64,000 bases of DNA. Origin: Corbicula japonica (Eukaryota > Mollusca > Bivalvia > Venerida > Cyrenidae). The notes under the pieces are model-generated. The model saw nothing but the letters and a program-made list of their open reading frames with translations. It did not search any database and was not told where the DNA came from. The stretch lies in the NCBI GenBank assembly GCA_038501625.1, contig JAZAYU010000002.1:15924053-15988052 (forward strand), given 5' to 3'. Position numbers and translations under genes: made by a program. Numbering within the stretch: the stretch's first letter is position 1; every line of letters begins with the position of its first letter. Positions 37,245 to 48,349 of this stretch are shown here, piece by piece.

Positions 37245-39919
37245 CTAAAATTCGAAACAACAGTAAATTTAAAACATTTTTATACCAACACTTTAAGCAT
37301 TCAGGACACCGTTTACAAAATATTTCCGTTCAACCAGTAGAAAAACTTTCATTTGACAGCACTGCTTCAAGAGCATTTAAAATCAGGGCCAGGCTCGTTT
37401 CGGAGCAGAAATGGATTAAAAAATTACAAACTCCTTACCCACTTGGTTTAAATGATAATATTTATCAAGAAGGCAACATTTCTAAAAATCCTGATTATGA
37501 CGTCTTTGAATTACTTGAAATACGTAAAAGAAAATCGAGGTCGCACGGAAGCAGAACTAATGGAAACATAAAAAGAAAATCACGTATTCGTTGTTCTATT
37601 CATGACCTACATATTATTTTAAAACAATCTGGCAGACACGCTATGCTATCTAGGTTAGCTTCTCTTTCTATATCAAGTTTGCAGAAACTGGATGAGGAAG
37701 CCGACGACATCGTCATTAGAACCCATCCATTTTACGAGGTTGCTAGTCTTATTCAGTGTTATACTCGGCATGTTCTCAGGCCGCATATTGACTTGGAATC
37801 TGACCATCAAAGACATTTCCTTAAAATTTCTTTTTTAAATAAAGGAATAGATTTTATTGACCTTCCTAGTATATTTAAAGATAAAACAGTTCAATCGGCG
37901 GTTCCTATTTATTTTAAGAATACTGAATCGCCTATGGTTTGTTATAAATACAACAAACCAACTAGAAATACAATTTTTAATTACAATAAAATTACATCGG
38001 ATTTACAGATCATTGAAAATACACCAAAATCTTGAGATTGTTTAACTTCTAAATATTGCTATAAGCCTGCCGGTCATATTGTTACCGGTGATCTTAATTT
38101 AATCAAAGACTCTAGAATTCGTAATTTAATTTCTAAAGGTCCCAAATATAGAATATCATCCAAAATTGACTTTAATGCATGCCGTGCAGAAATTGCCGAG
38201 TCTTTGAACTTATTTTGCTATAAATGGTGCAAAAGAGAACATGCCGAGCCTAATGCACTTTCTAACTGGAAAAAGCACATATTCAAAATAATTGACACCC
38301 GTATATCATTTTATGAAAGAAACATTGCTTTATTACCACCTCGACCTCGTTTTAACTTTCGTCATTTGAAAAAAGGAATTCAAGACTTTCATAACAGATT
38401 TGTTTTAACACCTGCTGATAAGGCTTCTAATAATGTAATTATAGTGTGACGTATACACTATATTAATATTCAAACTGAAGAACTGAACAGCACTAATGCT
38501 TATATACTGACTTCTTCATCTGAGAGTGATATTGTTACTGCACACACTCTACAAATTACAAAATTTAGAATCAGTATTGAGCCGAAACAAGACAAAGTAC
38601 CTACTATGTATTGGTTACCTAAAATGCATAAAACACCGTATAAAGCAAGATTTATTGCTAACTCTAGTTCTTGCACTACTACTAAATTATCTGTGCTCTT
38701 AACATCTTGTCTTACAGCTATAAAAGAACACGTAATTAGGTATTGTGATAAGGTTTTTGAAACTTCTGGCAAAAATTTATTTTGGTCGATTAAGAATTCA
38801 AATGACGTTTTGAATAAGCTTAAATCAAATAATTATCGGGCGTTCTGTTTGTCTACTTACGATTTCTCAACATTATACACTTCGCTCCCTCATAATTTAA
38901 TAAGAGACAAACTAACCAGTCTCATTGAAAAAACGTTTGCTAGAGAGAATAAAGCCTTCATCGCTTGTAATGAACATAGGGCATTTTTTACAGATGGTTC
39001 TTATGATAATTATACCTTATGGACTTGTCAAGACCTTATAGAGTCGCTAACTTTCTTACTAGATAATATTTATGTTAGATTCGGTACCTCTATTTATAAA
39101 CAAGTAATAGGCATCCCAATGGGTACTAATTGTGCACCCCTTGTTGCTGATCTGTTTTTATACTGTTATGAAAGAGACTTTATGTTATCTCTTTCTACTG
39201 AACATCAAGATGATATAATTACAGCTTTTAACAACACCTCGAGGTACCTTGATGATTTATTAAATATAGACAATAACCATTTTCCATTACTTGTTAATAA
39301 GATTTATCCTAAAGAACTACAACTTAACAAAGCGAACACTTCAGAAAAGCAAGCAAACTTTCTCGATCTAAATCTGTCCATTGAAAATGGTTATGTCACT
39401 ACTAAAATTTATGATAAAAGAGATGATTTTAATTTTAATATAGTAAATTTTCCGTTTTTAGACGGCGATGTTCCCCGTGCAACATCTTATGGGGTTTATA
39501 TCTCACAGCTTGTTCGCTTTTCAAGAGCTTGCAACAATGTTAATGATTTCAATGAACGTAATCTTTGCATTACAGAAAAACTTTTAAAACAAGGTTATCG
39601 GTATCACAAATTAAGGAAAACCTTTTGCAAGTTTTATCGCCGATACCCAGATTTAATTCATAAATACAAATGCAGTTTAAAATCACTTTTGCAACAAGGT
39701 ATTTCACAACCAGTTTTTTATGGAGATTTAATTTATAAACTTAAAAAGATAAAAGGCAGTGTTAATTTCTCCCGGTTATTCGTAAAAACCATCTGTAAAT
39801 TTAAAAAGAAAGGTTACCAACATGATATTTTACAGCGCTCTGCAGGCCTAGTGATTAACCCTTCTACAGTTGATCATTATGCTTACCTCTTTGATTGCAC
39901 GACGGTGGCAGGGGTTTAA
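37245..39919 (+). pseudogene. Naiad polyprotein, 5'-truncated copy 1
   Basis: Lacks the N-terminal ~180 codons: it starts inside the endonuclease, after the conserved TGRPLKTRFGQH segment, so the GIY-YIG catalytic face is missing. The rest of the frame matches the full copies, with in-frame TGA at 38033-38035 (linker) and 38447-38449 (before the RT), then an intact RT and the TAA stop at 39917. It has Tyr where the others have Asn six residues into the NLFC block. With no promoter or leader of its own it is probably not expressed as a functional protein, although its 3' region could serve as the upstream pseudo-LTR of copy 2. Confidence 0.88.
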
Positions 39920-39971
39920 GAGTTTATGAAGGTTAATGGGGAAATCTTTTCTTAAAAGAACCTAGAAGCTC
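39920..39971 (+). promoter_or_regulatory. SECIS-like element, copy 1
   Basis: Same sequence and position, right after TAA, as the candidate described at 44109-44160. Confidence 0.4.
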
Positions 39972-40442
39972 GATTTGTTTCTTTTATCCCTGTCATCGTG
40001 TTCTTGCTGATTTTACTCCAGATGCTCTGGTCTCGGAAAGATCATTGAGTACCCGCCCTTTGGCTTTGCAATGCTATTAGTTTCTTATGTTTTTATGTTT
40101 GTATGCTTTTGCATACAACATTGTTGAGCTGATGGGTGGGTTGGAGTTATTTCACCAAGACAATTTGTACTTGTCTTGTGATACGAGAACCTGTTGGGGC
40201 AAGTGTGAGGTTGGTGCACCCTAGAACCTGGTTTAAACCCCCAGTGGCAATTTGATTTGCCACTGACCGTTCCAAGGCGGTAACCCCTCGGGTTCTCATT
40301 TTTGTTTTTTGTTAGTGGCGTCCTTTTTGAAACTGATTATTTTATTAACCATGCTCTCTCCCCCTCTCTTCTTCTTGACTGTGTGGGGAGGCTGTTGTTT
40401 TCTGAATGTGGCAATTCCTGATATGCATATTTCACCTTTTTA

Positions 40443-40898
40443 TAATCACAGTAGTTGTGTATGTGCTGTGTGGCGGCCGTAAAACGTCTCCCCGTACTTA
40501 CATTCAATACTGTTATCTTTTCATCCCTCAGGGACTGCATTTGACATTCACTTTCCACACCCCCTCCCCACTCACTCATTTACTATTATATACCACATTG
40601 AAGGTTATATGTTCACCGACTTTCTGTTGCGTTTAAATTGATTTATTATTATACGCTTTCTGGAACCAGAATTGGTCATTTTGGTGTATTTTAGTAATCT
40701 TTTTACAGTCCCATCCCTTTGGGATCAGTGATTCAGGACGTTAATATTTATGGACATTGATCTGCGTGCTATTTATAGAATATAATGTTTAGCGCGCTTT
40801 ACTGTCTATCCACGTATTACGTTGTGACGTCACTTGAGAAATTCAATGCAACCTAAAGTCGCTGGTCATATAATGGTATTCTTTCTACATATTTCATT
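40443..40898 (+). promoter_or_regulatory. Naiad 5' leader
   Basis: 456 bases upstream of the ATG. An in-frame TAA at 40854-40856 precedes the chosen start, so the frame cannot extend further. The leader is a mosaic: its first ~75 bases recur at 20229-20305 and (inverted) near 61870-61935, and its GAAGGTTATATGTTCACCG block recurs in R1. It also has a TTAGCGCGCTTTA motif and a GTGACGTCAC palindrome that could bind CREB/ATF-type factors. No TATA box was identified with confidence. Regulatory function is inferred from position only. Confidence 0.5.
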
Positions 40899-43800
40899 AT
40901 GGCGACACAAAAAATATTGAAAATCTATCTTTCTCCAATAAGGCTATCTTCTGCGTCTTCTGTCCAAACACCGCATAAAATTAAATCTTTTAAAAGTCTG
41001 CAGCCTTCGGTTCGTTTATCACGTATTAATTTATCTTCGGCTAGCTCTATCAATATGACAGGTCTGCAGAGGGCTCACTGTACTAATTTATTTAAAAACA
41101 ATTTAAAAATTACTCTTTCACCTTTAAAATCTCCTATTCTTCGAAAGTATAATATTTCTACAACAAATAATTTGAATGACGGAAGACGCAGACCTTATCC
41201 TTCTATTTTCAAGTGCAATTCTAAGAGGTGCAGATGCTGTGATTATTTGAATTGTAATTCTATCATTAAATCCACAGTTAACGGCAGAACTTTCTCAGTT
41301 AACATTAATAATGATATAGACTGACGAACTGATAATATTGTTTACGTTTTAACTTGAAATTCTAATAACTGTGGTATTCAATATGTGGGACAAACAGGTC
41401 GCCCTTTAAAAACACGTTTTGGACAACATTGTTCTAAAATTCGAAACAACAGTAAATTTAAAACATTTTTATACCAACACTTTAAGCATTCAGGACACCG
41501 TTTACAAAATATTTCCGTTCAACCAGTAGAAAAACTTTCATTTGACAGCACTGCTTCAAGAGCATTTAAAATCAGGGCCAGGCTCGTTTCGGAGCAGAAA
41601 TGGATTAAAAAATTACAAACTCCTTACCCACTTGGTTTAAATGATAATATTTATCAAGAAGGCAACATTTCTAAAAATCCTGATTATGACGTCTTTGAAT
41701 TACTTGAAATACGTAAAAGAAAATCGAGGTCGCACGGAAGCAGAACTAATGGAAACATAAAAAGAAAATCACGTATTCGTTGTTCTATTCATGACCTACA
41801 TATTATTTTAAAACAATCTGGCAGACACGCTATGCTATCTAGGTTAGCTTCTCTTTCTATATCAAGTTTGCAGAAACTGGATGAGGAAGCCGACGACATC
41901 GTCATTAGAACCCATCCATTTTACGAGGTTGCTAGTCTTATTCAGTGTTATACTCGGCATGTTCTCAGGCCGCATATTGACTTGGAATCTGACCATCAAA
42001 GACATTTCCTTAAAATTTCTTTTTTAAATAAAGGAATAGATTTTATTGACCTTCCTAGTATATTTAAAGATAAAACAGTTCAATCGGCGGTTCCTATTTA
42101 TTTTAAGAATACTGAATCGCCTATGGTTTGTTATAAATACAACAAACCAACTAGAAATACAATTTTTAATTACAATAAAATTACATCGGATTTACAGATC
42201 ATTGAAAATACACCAAAATCTTGAGATTGTTTAACTTCTAAATATTGCTATAAGCCTGCCGGTCATATTGTTACCGGTGATCTTAATTTAATCAAAGACT
42301 CTAGAATTCGTAATTTAATTTCTAAAGGTCCCAAATATAGAATATCATCCAAAATTGACTTTAATGCATGCCGTGCAGAAATTGCCGAGTCTTTGAACTT
42401 ATTTTGCAATAAATGGTGCAAAAGAGAACATGCCGAGCCTAATGCACTTTCTAACTGGAAAAAGCACATATTCAAAATAATTGACACCCGTATATCATTT
42501 TATGAAAGAAACATTGCTTTATTACCACCTCGACCTCGTTTTAACTTTCGTCATTTGAAAAAAGGAATTCAAGACTTTCATAACAGATTTGTTTTAACAC
42601 CTGCTGATAAGGCTTCTAATAATGTAATTATAGTGTGACGAATACACTATATTAATATTCAAACTGAAGAACTGAACAGCACTAATGCTTATATACTGAC
42701 TTCTTCATCTGAGAGTGATATTGTTACTGCACACACTCTACAAATTACAAAATTTAGAATCAGTATTGAGCCGAAACAAGACAAAGTACCTACTATGTAT
42801 TGGTTACCTAAAATGCATAAAACACCGTATAAAGCAAGATTTATTGCTAACTCTAGTTCTTGCACTACTACTAAATTATCTGTGCTCTTAACATCTTGTC
42901 TTACAGCTATAAAAGAACACGTAATTAGGTATTGTGATAAGGTTTTTGAAACTTCTGGCAAAAATTTATTTTGGTCGATTAAGAATTCAAATGACGTTTT
43001 GAATAAGCTTAAATCAAATAATTATCGGGCGTTCTGTTTGTCTACTTACGATTTCTCAACATTATACACTTCGCTCCCTCATAATTTAATAAGAGACAAA
43101 CTAACCAGTCTCATTGAAAAAACGTTTGCTAGAGAGAATAAAGCCTTCATCGCTTGTAATGAACATAGGGCATTTTTTACAGATGGTTCTTATGATAATT
43201 ATACCTTATGGACTTGTCAAGACCTTATAGAGTCGCTAACTTTCTTACTAGATAATATTTATGTTAGATTCGGTACCTCTATTTATAAACAAGTAATAGG
43301 CATCCCAATGGGTACTAATTGTGCACCCCTTGTTGCTGATCTGTTTTTATACTGTTATGAAAGAGACTTTATGTTATCTCTTTCTACTGAACATCAAGAT
43401 GATATAATTACAGCTTTTAACAACACCTCGAGGTACCTTGATGATTTATTAAATATAGACAATAACCATTTTCCATTACTTGTTAATAAGATTTATCCTA
43501 AAGAACTACAACTTAACAAAGCGAACACTTCAGAAAAGCAAGCAAACTTTCTCGATCTAAATCTGTCCATTGAAAATGGTTATGTCACTACTAAAATTTA
43601 TGATAAAAGAGATGATTTTAATTTTAATATAGTAAATTTTCCGTTTTTAGACGGCGATGTTCCCCGTGCAACATCTTATGGGGTTTATATCTCACAGCTT
43701 GTTCGCTTTTCAAGAGCTTGCAACAATGTTAATGATTTCAATGAACGTAATCTTTGCATTACAGAAAAACTTTTAAAACAAGGTTATCGGTATCACAAAT

Positions 43801-44108
43801 TAAGGAAAACCTTTTGCAAGTTTTATCGCCGATACCCAGATTTAATTCATAAATACAAATGCAGTTTAAAATCACTTTTGCAACAAGGTATTTCACAACC
43901 AGTTTTTTATGGAGATTTAATTTATAAACTTAAAAAGATAAAAGGCAGTGTTAATTTCTCCCGGTTATTCGTAAAAACCATCTGTAAATTTAAAAAGAAA
44001 GGTTACCAACATGATATTTTACAGCGCTCTGCAGGCCTAGTGATTAACCCTTCTACAGTTGATCATTATGCTTACCTCTTTGATTGCACGACGGTGGCAG
44101 GGGTTTAA
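40899..44108 (+). CDS. Naiad polyprotein: GIY-YIG endonuclease + reverse transcriptase, four predicted selenocysteines
   Basis: Predicted 1069 residues if TGA is read through; the terminal stop is TAA. Residues ~115-215 form the GIY-YIG endonuclease: IVY at 147-149, YVG at 162-164, Arg173, zinc-ligand candidates U153, C158, H177 and a His in 194-200, and Glu211. A basic linker carries the CxC-type motif as U442-D-C444. The reverse transcriptase covers ~590-1000, with PKMHKTPYKARF, Asp718 in DFSTLYTS, GIPMGTNCAP (801-810) and the catalytic YLDD (846-849). In-frame TGAs encode residues 142, 153, 442 and 580. There is no TAA, TAG or frameshift. The N-terminal endonuclease order defines Naiads; ordinary PLEs have it C-terminal. 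Selenocysteine-bearing Naiads are known from clams. Sec is inferred here; the alternative is a dead copy later amplified, which fits the pattern poorly. Confidence 0.9.
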
Positions 44109-44160
44109 GAGTTTATGAAGGTTAATGGGGAAATCTTTTCTTAAAAGAACCTAGAAGCTC
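44109..44160 (+). promoter_or_regulatory. SECIS-like element, copy 2
   Basis: Starts immediately after the TAA. GAGTTT (44109-44114) can pair with AAGCTC (44155-44160) as helix I, followed by ATGA (44115-44118). Twelve bases later comes AAA in a predicted apical loop, and AGA lies near the return strand, where AGGTT and AACCT pair. The order ATGA, ~12 nt, AA, ~20 nt, GA matches the eukaryotic SECIS pattern. The middle of helix II leans on G-U pairs and one strand has a bulge, so the fold is imperfect. Found by eye; not scored. Confidence 0.45.
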
Positions 44161-44287
44161 GATTTGTTTCTTTTATCCCTGTCATCGTGTTCTTGCTGAT
44201 TTTACTCCAGATGCTCTGGTCTCGGAAAGATCATTGAGTACCCGCCCTTTGGCTTTGCAATGCTATTAGCTTCTTATGTTTTTATGT

Positions 44288-44454
44288 TTGTATGCTTTTG
44301 CATACAACATTGTTGAGCTGATGGGTGGGTTGGAGTTATTTCACCAAGACAATTTGTACTTGTCTTGTGATACGAGAACCTGTTGGGGCAAGTGTGAGGT
44401 TGGTGCACCCTAGAACCTGGTTTAAACCCCCAGTGGCAATTTGATTTGCCACTG
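44288..44454 (+). promoter_or_regulatory. Three hairpins in Naiad 3' tail
   Basis: Perfect hairpins at 44288-44307 (TTGTATGC/GCATACAA), 44345-44367 (CAAGACAA/TTGTCTTG) and 44431-44454 (CAGTGGCAA/TTGCCACTG). The third is followed by GACCGTTCCAAGGCGGTAAC, the most widely conserved block among solo Naiad ends in this window. The third hairpin is intact in the diverged copy at 27394-27768. Such 3' structure may be what the reverse transcriptase recognises; that role is inferred. Identical copies lie at -4189, +4189 and +8378 bases. Confidence 0.7.
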
Positions 44455-45087
44455 ACCGTTCCAAGGCGGTAACCCCTCGGGTTCTCATTTTTGTTTTTTG
44501 TTAGTGGCGTCCTTTTTGAAACTGATTATTTTATTAACCATGCTCTCTCCCCCTCTCTTCTTCTTGACTGTGTGGGGAGGCTGTTGTTTTCTGAATGTGG
44601 CAATTCCTGATATGCATATTTCACCTTTTTATAATCACAGTAGTTGTGTATGTGCTGTGTGGCGGCCGTAAAACGTCTCCCCGTACTTACATTCAATACT
44701 GTTATCTTTTCATCCCTCAGGGACTGCATTTGACATTCACTTTCCACACCCCCTCCCCACTCACTCATTTACTATTATATACCACATTGAAGGTTATATG
44801 TTCACCGACTTTCTGTTGCGTTTAAATTGATTTATTATTATACGCTTTCTGGAACCAGAATTGGTCATTTTGGTGTATTTTAGTAATCTTTTTACAGTCC
44901 CATCCCTTTGGGATCAGTGATTCAGGACGTTAATATTTATGGACATTGATCTGCGTGCTATTTATAGAATATAATGTTTAGCGCGCTTTACTGTCTATCC
45001 ACGTATTACGTTGTGACGTCACTTGAGAAATTCAATGCAACCTAAAGTCGCTGGTCATATAATGGTATTCTTTCTACATATTTCATT

Positions 45088-48000
45088 ATGGCGACACAAA
45101 AAATATTGAAAATCTATCTTTCTCCAATAAGGCTATCTTCTGCGTCTTCTGTCCAAACACCGCATAAAATTAAATCTTTTAAAAGTCTGCAGCCTTCGGT
45201 TCGTTTATCACGTATTAATTTATCTTCGGCTAGCTCTATCAATATGACAGGTCTGCAGAGGGCTCACTGTACTAATTTATTTAAAAACAATTTAAAAATT
45301 ACTCTTTCACCTTTAAAATCTCCTATTCTTCGAAAGTATAATATTTCTACAACAAATAATTTGAATGACGGAAGACGCAGACCTTATCCTTCTATTTTCA
45401 AGTGCAATTCTAAGAGGTGCAGATGCTGTGATTATTTGAATTGTAATTCTATCATTAAATCCACAGTTAACGGCAGAACTTTCTCAGTTAACATTAATAA
45501 TGATATAGACTGACGAACTGATAATATTGTTTACGTTTTAACTTGAAATTCTAATAACTGTGGTATTCAATATGTGGGACAAACAGGTCGCCCTTTAAAA
45601 ACACGTTTTGGACAACATTGTTCTAAAATTCGAAACAACAGTAAATTTAAAACATTTTTATACCAACACTTTAAGCATTCAGGACACCGTTTACAAAATA
45701 TTTCCGTTCAACCAGTAGAAAAACTTTCATTTGACAGCACTGCTTCAAGAGCATTTAAAATCAGGGCCAGGCTCGTTTCGGAGCAGAAATGGATTAAAAA
45801 ATTACAAACTCCTTACCCACTTGGTTTAAATGATAATATTTATCAAGAAGGCAACATTTCTAAAAATCCTGATTATGACGTCTTTGAATTACTTGAAATA
45901 CGTAAAAGAAAATCGAGGTCGCACGGAAGCAGAACTAATGGAAACATAAAAAGAAAATCACGTATTCGTTGTTCTATTCATGACCTACATATTATTTTAA
46001 AACAATCTGGCAGACACGCTATGCTATCTAGGTTAGCTTCTCTTTCTATATCAAGTTTGCAGAAACTGGATGAGGAAGCCGACGACATCGTCATTAGAAC
46101 CCATCCATTTTACGAGGTTGCTAGTCTTATTCAGTGTTATACTCGGCATGTTCTCAGGCCGCATATTGACTTGGAATCTGACCATCAAAGACATTTCCTT
46201 AAAATTTCTTTTTTAAATAAAGGAATAGATTTTATTGACCTTCCTAGTATATTTAAAGATAAAACAGTTCAATCGGCGGTTCCTATTTATTTTAAGAATA
46301 CTGAATCGCCTATGGTTTGTTATAAATACAACAAACCAACTAGAAATACAATTTTTAATTACAATAAAATTACATCGGATTTACAGATCATTGAAAATAC
46401 ACCAAAATCTTGAGATTGTTTAACTTCTAAATATTGCTATAAGCCTGCCGGTCATATTGTTACCGGTGATCTTAATTTAATCAAAGACTCTAGAATTCGT
46501 AATTTAATTTCTAAAGGTCCCAAATATAGAATATCATCCAAAATTGACTTTAATGCATGCCGTGCAGAAATTGCCGAGTCTTTGAACTTATTTTGCAATA
46601 AATGGTGCAAAAGAGAACATGCCGAGCCTAATGCACTTTCTAACTGGAAAAAGCACATATTCAAAATAATTGACACCCGTATATCATTTTATGAAAGAAA
46701 CATTGCTTTATTACCACCTCGACCTCGTTTTAACTTTCGTCATTTGAAAAAAGGAATTCAAGACTTTCATAACAGATTTGTTTTAACACCTGCTGATAAG
46801 GCTTCTAATAATGTAATTATAGTGTGACGAATACACTATATTAATATTCAAACTGAAGAACTGAACAGCACTAATGCTTATATACTGACTTCTTCATCTG
46901 AGAGTGATATTGTTACTGCACACACTCTACAAATTACAAAATTTAGAATCAGTATTGAGCCGAAACAAGACAAAGTACCTACTATGTATTGGTTACCTAA
47001 AATGCATAAAACACCGTATAAAGCAAGATTTATTGCTAACTCTAGTTCTTGCACTACTACTAAATTATCTGTGCTCTTAACATCTTGTCTTACAGCTATA
47101 AAAGAACACGTAATTAGGTATTGTGATAAGGTTTTTGAAACTTCTGGCAAAAATTTATTTTGGTCGATTAAGAATTCAAATGACGTTTTGAATAAGCTTA
47201 AATCAAATAATTATCGGGCGTTCTGTTTGTCTACTTACGATTTCTCAACATTATACACTTCGCTCCCTCATAATTTAATAAGAGACAAACTAACCAGTCT
47301 CATTGAAAAAACGTTTGCTAGAGAGAATAAAGCCTTCATCGCTTGTAATGAACATAGGGCATTTTTTACAGATGGTTCTTATGATAATTATACCTTATGG
47401 ACTTGTCAAGACCTTATAGAGTCGCTAACTTTCTTACTAGATAATATTTATGTTAGATTCGGTACCTCTATTTATAAACAAGTAATAGGCATCCCAATGG
47501 GTACTAATTGTGCACCCCTTGTTGCTGATCTGTTTTTATACTGTTATGAAAGAGACTTTATGTTATCTCTTTCTACTGAACATCAAGATGATATAATTAC
47601 AGCTTTTAACAACACCTCGAGGTACCTTGATGATTTATTAAATATAGACAATAACCATTTTCCATTACTTGTTAATAAGATTTATCCTAAAGAACTACAA
47701 CTTAACAAAGCGAACACTTCAGAAAAGCAAGCAAACTTTCTCGATCTAAATCTGTCCATTGAAAATGGTTATGTCACTACTAAAATTTATGATAAAAGAG
47801 ATGATTTTAATTTTAATATAGTAAATTTTCCGTTTTTAGACGGCGATGTTCCCCGTGCAACATCTTATGGGGTTTATATCTCACAGCTTGTTCGCTTTTC
47901 AAGAGCTTGCAACAATGTTAATGATTTCAATGAACGTAATCTTTGCATTACAGAAAAACTTTTAAAACAAGGTTATCGGTATCACAAATTAAGGAAAACC

Positions 48001-48297
48001 TTTTGCAAGTTTTATCGCCGATACCCAGATTTAATTCATAAATACAAATGCAGTTTAAAATCACTTTTGCAACAAGGTATTTCACAACCAGTTTTTTATG
48101 GAGATTTAATTTATAAACTTAAAAAGATAAAAGGCAGTGTTAATTTCTCCCGGTTATTCGTAAAAACCATCTGTAAATTTAAAAAGAAAGGTTACCAACA
48201 TGATATTTTACAGCGCTCTGCAGGCCTAGTGATTAACCCTTCTACAGTTGATCATTATGCTTACCTCTTTGATTGCACGACGGTGGCAGGGGTTTAA
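45088..48297 (+). CDS. Naiad polyprotein, copy 3, four predicted selenocysteines
   Basis: Same 1069-residue frame as copy 2, with in-frame TGA at 45511-45513, 45544-45546, 46411-46413 and 46825-46827 and the stop TAA at 48295-48297. The catalytic YLDD and GIPMGTNC motifs and the endonuclease YVG are intact. The ATG at 45088 is the first after an in-frame TAA. Because the copies are so similar, its identical TGAs are not independent evidence for selenocysteine; they show only that the amplified master had them. Confidence 0.9.
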
Positions 48298-48349
48298 GAG
48301 TTTATGAAGGTTAATGGGGAAATCTTTTCTTAAAAGAACCTAGAAGCTC
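48298..48349 (+). promoter_or_regulatory. SECIS-like element, copy 3
   Basis: Identical to the candidate at 44109-44160, directly after the TAA. Confidence 0.45.

Larger units (their letters stand above)
40443..44631 (+). mobile_element. Naiad unit, complete copy 2
   Basis: Complete 4189-bp unit: leader 40443-40898, one long frame 40899-44108, and a structured 3' tail 44109-44631 that ends GATATGCATATTTCACC. It is joined directly to the next unit without spacer. Confidence 0.88.

Noticed and set aside
42263..42961. Minus-strand frames of 74 and 90 codons within the Naiad units, repeated in every copy
   Set aside because: They are antisense to the linker and RT coding sequence and recur only because the units are identical. 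No domain is visible.
40899..44108. Reading the four TGAs as ordinary nonsense mutations in a dead element
   Set aside because: Only TGA occurs, never TAA or TAG; the frame is otherwise unbroken, catalytic motifs are intact and the TGAs fall at Cys-type positions. Kept as a formal alternative because the copies are too similar to count as independent evidence.
44195..44245. Second SECIS candidate around the CCAGATGCTCTGG hairpin
   Set aside because: A stem GATTTT/AAAGATC surrounds it, but the loop lacks the AA and the GA on the return strand is inside the helix.
44109..44631. Hammerhead ribozyme in the Naiad terminal region
   Set aside because: Found in canonical Penelope elements, but I could not find the CUGAUGA and GAAA core pair here; Naiads are described as lacking it.
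44526..44825. Frames of 76-80 codons on both strands across the unit junctions
   Set aside because: They span tail and leader of adjacent units, are low in complexity and exist only because of the tandem arrangement.
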